Of a stretch of DNA of 64,000 nt, positions 55,118-64,000 are shown piece by piece. The position numbers and the translations under genes were made by a program. Origin of the DNA: Paramyrothecium sp. XJ0827 (lineage: Eukaryota; Ascomycota; Sordariomycetes; Hypocreales; Stachybotryaceae); contig JAJFPB010000005.1 of assembly GCA_020881915.1 (NCBI GenBank), positions 2,418,001-2,482,000 of the forward strand. Direction: 5' to 3'. Position 1 is the first letter of the stretch, and every line of letters begins with the position of its first letter. The notes under the pieces were generated by a model. The model saw nothing but the letters and a program-made list of their open reading frames with translations, ran no database searches and was not told where the DNA came from.

Positions 55118-55600
55118 ATGTCTTCAGCAATGCTTCGCACTACCTTCACCAAGACGGCGGCCATCCGCCCCCTCCGTGCCACCTTCACCACCACCGCCCG
55201 CGCCATGGCCGACGGCGACACCGGTGCTCCCCCCAAGTACGGCGGCGGGTAAGTGGACTTCTCAGACTCTCGCTCGAGGTCCTTTTCCCCGGCATTGGGA
55301 GGACCATCTAGATGCACCAAAAAGACATTCGCGGCTAATGCAATTGTTCTTCTTCCTCCAGTGACGCTTTCCAGAAGCGCGAGAAGGCCAACGAGGACTA
55401 CGCCATCCGTCAGCGCGAGAAGGAGAAGCTCCTTGAGCTCAAGCAGAAGCTCCATGAGCAGCAGGCGCACCTCAAGCGTCTTTCTGACCACATGTTCGTC
55501 TTCCCGCTGTACTGAACCGTTCAACCTTTGATGACATTCGTGCTAACACATCGATCATAGCGACGAGATCACCAAGAACCAGGGCGGCGAACAGAACTAA
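55118..55600 (+). CDS. INH1: Mitochondrial F1-ATPase inhibitor protein (IF1/Inh1)
   Basis: There are three exons, 55118-55248, 55362-55493 and 55561-55600, with introns of 113 and 67 bases. The protein has 100 residues. The N-terminus MLRTTFTKTAAIRPLRATFT (from the second Met) is a typical basic presequence ending near TTTARAMADGD. The mature part holds a Gly-rich start and the inhibitory helix DAFQKREKANEDYAIRQREK, continuing as a coiled coil (LLELKQKLHEQQAHLKRLSD) to HIDEITKNQGG. In the family the helix inserts into F1 to block ATP hydrolysis when the membrane potential falls. The last 13 residues come from the small third exon. Confidence 0.93.
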
Positions 55601-55914
55601 GGACGGTCGACTAGCACACTACTTCACCCGCCATCGCTCGGTAGCATCGCCACTCCATTGGACAAGGGCCTTGGGCATCACAGACTCCCGACCCAGACCG
55701 GCCGGAAAGCCGCTCTCGATAGCTTTTATCTGTTCCACAATCTAAGATAGTGTACAAGTAAATATGCGTTGCACGTTAAAGTGCTCGAAGAATTTATCTC
55801 CTTTCGGCTTCTACGCAGCTTTCTCTCTCTCCGTGTTACTTGACCTTCATGCCTTCTCATCGTGATACCATTCCAAAACTCCATTATATATAGCCCACAA
55901 TTACTTGCCAATCT
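55601..55914. other. Convergent 3' intergenic region
   Basis: These 314 bases lie between the INH1 stop and the NSP1 stop; 3' untranslated sequence only. Confidence 0.4.
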
Positions 55915-58093
55915 TCACCTACGGCCCATGTACGACCTGTAAAAACTCTCCGCCGCATCGCTCTCCAAACCTGAGTAGTGCCCGCCGAGGTTGCTGCTTG
56001 ACTTCTGTGCCGCTGCCACCTTGGACTGCAGAGTTGATGCGTTGGCGTCGATCCACTGCAGCTGCGTAAGATGCCCGTTCAGGACACGCACAATCTGGCT
56101 CAGCTGCGGTTACATATTAGCTACTTGCCGCTTTTGAAGGAAGTTCACACGATTGACTTACCGGATCCTCAGGCTTGGCGCCCTTGCTCAACGTACCGGA
56201 GATGTCATTGATCTCTTTAACCATCTTGGAAAGATCCCTTGACTTCTCTTCCAATTGCTGCGTCAGCTTTTCTGCCAGCTTATATGTCTGCTCACGCTCC
56301 TGGTCTGGCCCAGCTAGTTGCTCACCAGGACCCATCTGCTTGGTAGACAGATCCTGAATTTCATTTTCGTATCTTTGCAGCCAAGCCTCAAGTTCGTCCT
56401 GCTGGCTTTCCACTGCAGCCAGCTGGCGCTCGATCTCGTGGCTCGCCCTTTCAGCTTCAAATGTGTCCAGATAAAGCTTCTGGATCTTTTCACCATTGTC
56501 GACAAGGCTCCTGTCCCAGTTGGACACGACCGTGGCCTGATCTTTGAACTCCTTCTGATACTTGGAGAGATCTGACGCCCACCGGGTAACAATATCTTCC
56601 ATAGTCTTATTCTTGAGTCGAGCCATCTGGGGCGTGGGTCCCGCTGTAGACGCTCCTAGATTAGGTGTAGCGGCCTTGGCGGAGTTGTCGGCCGCAGGCT
56701 TATCTGTGCCAGGGCCCGTTGCACCAGTGGCGGTAGTAGTTGCCGGAGTTGCCTGTGCTGCAAGGCCAGCAGGCTTGGGCGCAGAGGCATCGGCCGTCGA
56801 AGCTGCTGCGGCGCCGCCGAAGAGGCTAGGCTTCGCGGCAGTTGTTCCACTAGCCGAGGCGGGTTGAGCGGCGCCAAACAATCCAGGCTTTGGGGCAGCA
56901 GTCTCAGCAGAGGTGGTGGCAGGGGCAGCTCCAAAGAGACCGGGCTTCGGTGCCGCAGCTTCGGTACTAGGGGTGGCTGCAGGTGCGCTGCTTCCGCCGA
57001 ACAAGTTCGCCGCAGGTTTATCAGCGGCGGGTTTAGCACCAAACAGCGTCTTGGGAGTATCCGAGCCGCTTGCAGCGGCCGGTGCCGCAGCTGTGGGAGT
57101 CCCAGTAGATCCGAACAAGGTGTTGGTTGCAGGTGCAGAGGACGTCGCTGGCTTCGCAGCACCAAATAGACCTGACGACGCAGGGGCTTGCTTGTCACCG
57201 CCGAACAGGCCCGACGACGCTGGTGCCGTCGCAGGTTGCGAGGTCGACGTGGCTGTGGAGGTTGCGGGCTTGGCTAGCGCAGCACCTCCGAAGAGACCAG
57301 AAGAAGGTGTGCCGCCAGCTGTTTGAAATAGTCCTGAGGCAGCCGGTTTGGACGCATCCGAAGGCGGAGCTCCCGCAGGCGTCGTAGATGCTAAGGAAAA
57401 CATAGGCTTTGCTGGTGTGGCCGCTGGTGCAGTTGAAGGTGTAGGTTGGGCAGCTGAGGTCCCCGCGGGCTTGCCAAACAACCCAGCACCTGATTGAGCA
57501 AAAAGGCCTTGAGATGGAGTAGCTGAGGTGCTAGGCGTATTTTGCGTCTGGCTTGCGTTGTTGTTTTGTCCAAAAAGGCCACCACCAGTGGTACCGCTTG
57601 GGGTTGCTGCACCACCGCCTCCAAAGAGGTTGTTTGTTGGTTTGTTCGCCGCGGCGCCACCGCCTCCAAACAAGTTGCCGCCCGTCGAAGACGCAGTCGA
57701 ACCTGCACCCCCAAAAAGTCCGGCTCCCGAAGCGGCTCCCGTGCTAGGTGCCGCGGTTGCTGGCTTCGCGCCAAAAAGGCCACCTGCAGCTGGGGTTTGC
57801 GACGCCGTAGCACCACCAAATAGATTCGAGGCGGCTGGGGCTTGCGATGCGGGCGTACCACTCGAAGGAGTAGCACCGGCTCCTGCAGCGGGCTTTGCAG
57901 CGCTGTTTTGTCCGAATAAACCGCCAGTCGCGCCGGAAGATGTGTTGCTCGCGGGCGTGGTTGAACCGAAGGAGAACTTGGGAGCGCCGGCCGCTTGTCC
58001 AAAGAGACCACCCGGCGCAGGTGCCGGGGCAGTCGTGTTGCTCGAAGCTGCGGCCGATGACGCCGGGGTTCCGAAGGTGAATGGAGATGCCAT
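55915..58093 (-). CDS. NSP1: Nucleoporin Nsp1 (Nup62 family)
   Basis: There are two exons, 58093-56162 and 56103-55915, with a 58-base GTAAGT...CAG intron. The protein has 706 residues. About the first 480 residues are an FG-repeat domain built of GLFG, NLFGG and FGA units spaced by Ala/Thr/Pro/Ser. The last 200 or so are the coiled-coil anchor (MEDIVTRWASDLSKYQKEFK... EIERQLAAVESQQDELEAWL). The second exon adds LSQIVRVLNGHLTQLQWIDA and ends YMGRR. Nsp1 lines the central channel of the nuclear pore, binds transport receptors, and sits in the Nup62-Nup58-Nup54-type and Nup82 complexes. The repeats produce long open frames on the other strand and in other frames; these are shadows. Confidence 0.94.
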
Positions 58094-58800
58094 GATGGTT
58101 TCTGTGTCGCTGAGCTTGCTCGAGACTGGGGAAATGGTCGTCGTGGGCGACGAAAGGTTCTTCTTTTAGGAAGCAACCATATCCCGAATCAAACCGATAA
58201 TTCGAAATGGCGTCTTAACTGCCGCGAAAGTCGGGGTAGATTGGCTATCAGTAACTGGTGGATGCAAGGGCAAAGGATTGGCCAAATGGTCACTCTCTTG
58301 GCTGTTTTGAAGCTTTTCTGCAACAGCAAAAGATGAGCAGCTAGCAATTGGCGAAGGCTGCTCGTCAACACACGCGTTGATTGGACCAGTGCCACAAGAA
58401 CAGGTACGTACCGCTCGACATGACTGAAGGTCGGCCAGACAAGTGACCCTGACAGCCCACTTGTAGCTTCCTCGTACGGTTTATCTACACGTGATGCTCG
58501 ATAGTCGAGACCATTACGTCTCTCTCAACCATAATTGTGCCTTGCTCTCCTATGGGTCTAATTAGTCGAATAGCTTCCAGCACAGCAGCAGTCCTTCTTA
58601 GCAGTATTCCTTGGTTTGCATGGGACTTTCGGACCTAGATAGAAGTCTCGTTGCGCCATACATACCGAGGATCGACGATCCTATCTTTATGCCTACCTAA
58701 GCAACTTGACCCCTCGATTCGGCTGCCCGTCCACGATCTACCTTCGTCTCCCGTCCGTCTTCGCCTAGTCACAGCTGCACGAGCGTCTCAATCTCCAAAT
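58094..58800. promoter_or_regulatory. Divergent promoter region between NSP1 and the Laa2-like gene
   Basis: About 700 bases between divergent start codons, without further recognisable structure; the Laa2-like side is C-rich near the start. Confidence 0.4.
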
Positions 58801-60405
58801 ATGGCTTCCGCGGATGAGCTGGAACCTCCCCAGGAGACAAAGATCGCCGACCCCGGTGCTCACCAACTTGGTTCGTCTGACCAGCATTTGTCGATGGCTT
58901 TGGAAATGGATGCTAACCTGGCGGTAGCGGAATCGTCCGATTCAGAAGACCAGTTTACGGATGCCCAGTCTTATCCCATCAGTCCCAGCATCACATCGCC
59001 AATTCCCAAGACCCGTATTGAGAAAATTGACAACGAGCCTTCCTACGGCGAGGTTCCGGGCACGCAAGCATATCAGAAGAGAGAGGGCGATGCCGAGCCC
59101 GACGAGATTGCCATTATCCCCGAACACGACACACAACCCTCCGAATCAAACTCTGCTACTCCCGTACCGATTCCCGTGACAGTGGTAGAGGAGGCACCAG
59201 GTGGCCAGCCTGGGAAGCATACCGAGGAGTTTGAGAGCAAACGCGAGGCGGATGCCGCTCCGGATGTGGTGCTGAAGCCTGATGGCGAGGAGGAGGGCAG
59301 TAACGGTGCTGGCACTACTGGTACGGGCGTAGCAAGATCCTAATGAGCTTTATGAACACTTTTCTTGTTAACACTTGAGTTTCTTTCCGTAGATAAAACC
59401 CCTTCACCCGCGATCCTGTCGCCCACGAGCCCTAAACTTGGGCGGAAGTCATCCACAAGGTCGTTGCGCTCCGCATCTTCTGGTCGCCAAGACGAGGATG
59501 GCGGAGATGATGATTTTGACGACTTTGCAGAAGGGGCAGAAGATGACGACTTTGATGATTTTGAGGATGGTTTTCAAGAACCCGCCCCCGCTTCACCACC
59601 GCCAACGCCAGCGCCAGCACGGTTTAACCAAGCAGCTACTTTACCTTTTGTAAGCTCATCTTCTCCTCCTCCGCAAGCCATGGGCTAGAGACTGATCTCT
59701 TTATCCTAGCCTATACCCGACTTTGATGGCCTGAGTCCTGACGATACCATGTCAGAGATAGAGTCTTATCTAGCAGGCCTATTTCCTCCCGAGCAGCTTG
59801 ACCTACCCGCCTTCCCGGCTCTGTCGAAGGATTCATCCATCTTTCTAACGCCCCGCTCCGCTTCTCTCTGGTCACAACTTGTTGCACCGCCTCCTCTTGC
59901 GCCTCCAGACTGGATCCGATCCCGCACTCGCCGTCTATTCCTTGTCTCTCTCGGCGTTCCAGTAGATCTTGACGAAATCCTACCAGCATCGAAACAAAAG
60001 AAACTGGTCCTGCCTTCGCTGAACCTGCCATCTGCCTCGCCGAGAACATCAACCGATTCCCGCTCCGTTTCTAGGCTGAGGCAAGGCGAAGGCAATGTCT
60101 CATCAACCTCAGTAGATACACAAGGGAAGCCAAACCCCTCCAGGAAGCGAAGAGGACCCCCGCCACAACCGGAGCTGGACTTGGTTGCGGCTCGACATCT
60201 GTGCATGGCGACGGATGAGGCACTGGACGGCATGACGAACGACGAATTAAAGGAGCACGTTGCCAAACTAGAGGCTATGCAAGGGACAGCGAAGGAAGTG
60301 CTAGAATATTGGCAAAAACGAACCGACGAGAAGATCGGGGACAGGGAGGCGTTCGAGGGGGTGATAGAAAACTTAGTGAAGCATGCACGGAAGGTCCGGA
60401 CATAG
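58801..60405 (+). CDS. Laa2-like protein with FDDF motifs (AP-1 clathrin adaptor accessory, putative)
   Basis: There are three exons, 58801-59320, 59393-59649 and 59710-60405, with introns of 72 and 60 bases. The protein has 490 residues. The N-terminal third is acidic and disordered. Two FDDF motifs at about residues 215-218 and 227-230, set in Asp runs, resemble adaptor-ear binding motifs. The C-terminal half includes MSEIESYLAGLFPPEQLDLP and the block TRRLFLVSLGVPVDLDEILP, then a Ser-rich linker and a terminal helix (LEAMQGTAKEVLEYWQKRTD). That layout matches fungal relatives of yeast Laa2, which works with Laa1 and AP-1 in trans-Golgi to endosome traffic. The assignment rests on motif layout, not on a catalytic signature. 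Confidence 0.72.
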
Positions 60406-60733
60406 TCCATTCGTCTGCTGTAATCATAATTCAACCCGATTGGTCTACCTGTTGCATCCTTTTACTTTCATGAGATTTCATAGCCCTCTGGAATCTTGTG
60501 AGCATAGCATAGATACCCTTCTTCCGCACGAGGTGCAGCAATCCCATAAACAACCAAATTCTTCCGCTCAACTAGACACAACTAATCGTCTTGCGGCAAC
60601 TGTCTAATATTCACATGCTTCCTGAAGGCACTTCTACCCTGAGTCGGCTTCGGTTTTTGGTTTTGCGTCAGCGTGATGCAGGAGACTTCCTCGGCCTGAA
60701 GCATTGTTTTTCTTCGTCTAGGTCATCAATGCT
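60406..60733. other. Convergent 3' intergenic region
   Basis: These 328 bases lie between the Laa2-like stop and the eIF2-gamma stop; 3' untranslated sequence only. Confidence 0.4.
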
Positions 60734-62396
60734 TTAAGACGTGCTGGGCTCGAGCGTCACACCACTACATGTACATTAGTCAATGACACGGTAGAAAAGA
60801 TTGGGATCCAGGGAATCACTTACGCAGCGATGGTGGCCCAACCAATAAGTCGCCAGTGCTTCTCGATACGTCGACTCAGGGCAACCTTCTCACCAATGTT
60901 GGTGCAGGCAGGGCTTGTCAGAACCAGCTTGGCGGCATCGTTCTTGATGGCGGCGACCTTGGCACCGGTCGAGGTAGAGCCAATGTTGACCATGATGACC
61001 TCGTTCTTGGCCAGCTTGGCGACCTTGGCCTGCTTGCCGTCGGCAGTTCGGACACCAAGCAGACGGCGGAGAAGGTAGAAGTTGACCTCGATCTCACTGT
61101 AAATCTCGGGCAGGCGGCCCTTCAAGCCCAGGACGAAACCAACCAGACGATCGGCTCGGCAGAGGGTGGGGTCGATGCGGGTACCGACACCGATCAGACC
61201 ACCGGGAACGGCATACTTGAGATCGTTGGCTTCGGAGTTGAGGGAGACGACGCGGCTGAAGATGGGAGTGCACTTCAGCGCACCGTTGTCATCTCGGGAC
61301 ACAATACCGGGGCGGATCTCAATCTCGTCGCCAAGCTTGACAACACCGTGCAGGATACTGCCACCAGCAACACCACCCTTCAGGTCGTCGATCTCGGCAC
61401 CAGGCTTGTTGACGTCAAAGGATCGAATGACAATCATGTGGGGGTCGATGCTGAAGTCACGGGGGGGAACAGGAATGGTGTTGACGATGGCCTCGTTGAC
61501 GGCATCGATGTTGAACTTGAGCTGGGCAGAGATGGGGATGACGGGAGATTTGCCGGCGACAGTTCCACGGATGAACTTGAGGATCGACTCGTAGTGCTGC
61601 TGGGCGGCCTCTTCCCTCATCAAGTCGACCTTGTTCTGTAGGATGATGATCTTGTCCAGCTTCATAATCTCGATAGCGGCCAAATGCTCCGAGGTTTGAG
61701 GTTGAGGGCAAGATTCGTTTCCTGCGATCAGTAGCAGCGCAGCGTCCATGACTGCAGCTCCTGACAACATGGTGCTCATGAGAATATCGTGACCGGGGCA
61801 ATCCACGAAGCTATAACCGTAAGCAGGGGTTCAAGGACGATGCATTTCCATCAATCGTGGGACACTTACGAGACATGGCGCAATAGTCGGTAGGTACCGC
61901 TGCATCCATCACGCTCACAAGGGGGGTCAACCTCCTTCTCGCTCTTGTAACTCCTGTAGCAGCCGGGACGAGGGCAGTCGTTGTTGTCGCACTTGTAGAT
62001 CTTGGCGTTGGCGTAACCCAGCTTGATGGTAATGTTACGGATCAGCTCGTTCTTGAATCGAACAGTCTGAACTCCGGAGATGGCCTTGACGACTGTCGAC
62101 TTTCCGTGGGCGACGTGGCCAATGGTACCGATGTTGATGGTCGCTTGGCGAGCGATAATTTCGGGCGTCAAGGGAGTGAGCTGGGCAACGTCGAGGTCCT
62201 TGGGGTCGGTTTGCGGGGGCAGAGGCGGCCTTTGCACGGTAGGGTCTGGGATGGGCGCGTGTGACTTCTTCAGGGCCGGCTTGAGGGGCTTCTCGTCGAA
62301 GTCATCGCCGCCGTCGTTCTGGATGTCGTTGATCGACTCGCCCGAATCGGACTCGGAGTCGATGTCGTCGAGTCTGGGGTCACCGTTGGCGGACAT
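60734..62396 (-). CDS. GCD11: Translation initiation factor eIF2 gamma subunit
   Basis: There are three exons, 62396-61870, 61810-60824 and 60764-60734, with two 59-base introns. The protein has 514 residues. The GTPase motifs are intact: GHVAHGKST (G1, about residues 93-101), DCPGH (G3, about 179-183) and NKVD (G4). The gamma-specific Cys knuckle (C136, C141, C146, C160, C165) lies in [12 protein letters not shown] and PPCERDGC. Domains II and III follow. The last exon is only 31 bases and replaces an apparent stop after IGWATIAA with GVTLEPSTS, matching the usual TLEP ending. eIF2-gamma binds GTP and initiator Met-tRNA and forms the ternary complex. The N-terminal 80 residues are an acidic extension. 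Confidence 0.96.
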
Positions 62397-64000
62397 GGTG
62401 GAGGCGGGGCAAAATCTGCTTTGGCTGCTCTCGGAAGAAGGGAGGCGGGACGCGAATTCTAGGTGTGTCGATCGAGAGGAGGTGATCTGGAAGTCCTCTA
62501 AAGATTGTTGGGACCCCGTTTGCGAAGCTGTTCTGCGGCCTCAAGATCTCCAGACGCAAGTGAATACGATTTCGCCTTCAAGTTGGCAATTTTGCTCGTG
62601 TGCAGTCATCGACAGGACTGTGACTCTGAAGCTAAGCCGGTTTTGGCTTGATAAGATGATAAGAATTTTGTGCCCCTCATCGGGTAGACTTCGGGCGATG
62701 CCCCTCGATGCCAGCACCTGATGGGCGTGCTGTCTGGCCGTTGAGCAGACGTGAGGTGCCTCCGAAGCAATTGCTTCCTAAAGTACATTGAGTGAACACT
62801 GCCGATTGTAGACGGGGGAGTTATCATGTGTGGCTTTTTCATCGTTTCTTTTTAAACTCTTTACCATTTTGGAGATTAATGTACATTTCTGCAAACCTTC
62901 TCACTTATCCTTCTTAGCCCCTTCATACCGTGACTAATCAGTAGATGCGGCTGTTCAAGTGGTCCCGTCACCATTGATGAATGCTGGATTGCACAACATC
63001 TTTCGAGCATACGTCTTGCTTCGCTCTCATTTCGAATTCTGAGACTCCAAAGCTTGGTGGAGTATCCTGCAAACAGATTCCTTATTGAGGCACCATCTCC
63101 TGACCACCAGTTCCCCGCGCATGATAATCTAGCCAACACAAGACATGGTAACCGGAACCAACACCATCTGGAGGTTGCTGGCACTGCATGTAATATAATG
63201 GCTGAATGTAAGCTCTGTCAGACCGCATCAATTCAAAGGCTCTTTCCCTGTTTTAAGGTCATTTAGAAGCGTATGGGTGGCATCGTAAGAAACTAGAGTG
63301 CCCAAAGTGCAGAACCAAAATGATGGCGATTTGGCTAGCACGATTTATTTGATGCCGTCGCTGGTAATGGTGGTGGTATCATGAAGACAAACGACCAAGC
63401 CTATTAATAGCAGCTCTAGTGGATGGGTAGAGCGAAGCATAGCGGTGTTGTGCAAAGCAGAAACTGCACATTCGATAGTAGGTACTTGGGATGGGTTCGG
63501 GGCTGTGGGACCTGAATGCTGCTGTGATATTGGGGGTGTCCCGCCGCATTTGGCATGTGCAAGCCTCTGAGCCCACCATGGGCAGCGCCTGCGGGAGGGG
63601 CGACGAGGCCTTTTGATGGTACCTTGTGTTGGCCTTGGTGTGATGGCAGGCACTGGCTGCATGCTTGGCAGTTGATAGTTGGTGGCCGCCACAGTGGGAA
63701 ATGCAACCAAAACCCGGCAACATCAGTCAGTATCAGTTCATTTATCCATACCATGCCTTACCTATCACAGGTGCAACCACGCAGCGGCGCATCCACTGCC
63801 ATTTTTAGGTCCTCTGTAATGAACGCGCCGCTCTCTGCGGAGGTTGGTGACGCCTTGTGATGGCGTACAGGAAAGCGCGGAGCATAGCATCCCCACAAAC
63901 CTCAGCGAGACCTCACTCCGACGAGCTCTCCCGAATGGATGTCTTGCGAAAGATCGTCTAGCGCTGACTGCAGCGCATATCACCCTCGCCCCATTTCGGT
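62397..64000. other. Right-end intergenic region
   Basis: About 1.6 kb upstream of GCD11 to the window edge. The first 200 bases are the likely GCD11 promoter. The ORFs at 63345-63754 (minus, three frames) and 63555-63860 (plus) overlap one another, lack domains and are probably shadows. No gene can be supported. Confidence 0.4.

Noticed and set aside
57391..58176. Long open frames overlapping the Nsp1 FG repeats on both strands (up to 261 codons)
   Set aside because: They are shadows of a repetitive coding sequence: the repeat keeps several frames open, and the translations are low-complexity without domains.

Overview
This window is nuclear DNA of a filamentous ascomycete, most likely a Sordariomycete. 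The genes are compact, with many short introns (mostly 50-100 nt), GT-AG borders and CTAAC/CTGAC-like branch sites. Every protein I recognised is a conserved fungal housekeeping protein, coding DNA is GC-rich, and intergenic DNA holds AT-rich and low-complexity patches. I see no rRNA, confident tRNA, transposon, CRISPR array, secondary-metabolite cluster or viral insertion. It reads as core chromosome.

I reconstructed 25 protein genes, resolving exon borders by hand wherever the reading frame changed. Left to right: the 3' end of an unidentified coiled-coil gene (1-519, +); mitochondrial intermediate peptidase (-) divergent from a MICOS Mic26/27 subunit (+); tRNA-dihydrouridine synthase (-); an unrecognised 1121-residue protein (+); an oxysterol-binding protein (+) convergent with the small U2AF subunit (-); an ELMO-type protein (+); a PRA1/Yip3 protein followed closely by a charged ORF lacking its own start (+); 2-isopropylmalate synthase (-); a Pex4-like E2 (+); a GT62 mannosyltransferase (-); a Yra1/Mlo3-type export adaptor with eight exons (+); a DUF1932 dehydrogenase-like protein (+) almost abutting valyl-tRNA synthetase (-); an unrecognised, probably mitochondrial protein (+); Prp28 (-); mitoribosomal protein mL59 (+); Dph4 (+); 14-3-3 (-); the F1-ATPase inhibitor (+); nucleoporin Nsp1 (-); a Laa2-like FDDF-motif protein (+); and eIF2-gamma (-).

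Several themes recur, though no operon-like system exists. Mitochondrial biogenesis: peptidase, Mic26/27, mL59, IF1, the 508-residue protein, and the mitochondrial form of ValRS. Splicing and mRNA export: U2AF, Prp28, Yra1/Mlo3, Nsp1. Translation: ValRS, eIF2-gamma, Dph4, Dus2. Leucine synthesis: Leu4.

The most interesting observation is a start-less, arginine-rich leader in frame upstream of the ValRS AUG. It carries tandem ACG codons and suggests a mitochondrial isoform begun at a non-AUG codon. Others are a possible PRA1-tail fusion, a dispersed GGTACCTTA-type motif that I noticed only between genes, Gcn4/CPC1-type sites upstream of LEU4 and VAS1, very small coding exons that gene callers tend to miss, and a probable GC-AG intron. 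Larger gene-free stretches (6.3-9.2, 12.7-15.4, 21.6-24.5, 29.3-31.5 and 51.3-55.1 kb) show no coding pattern I can support.
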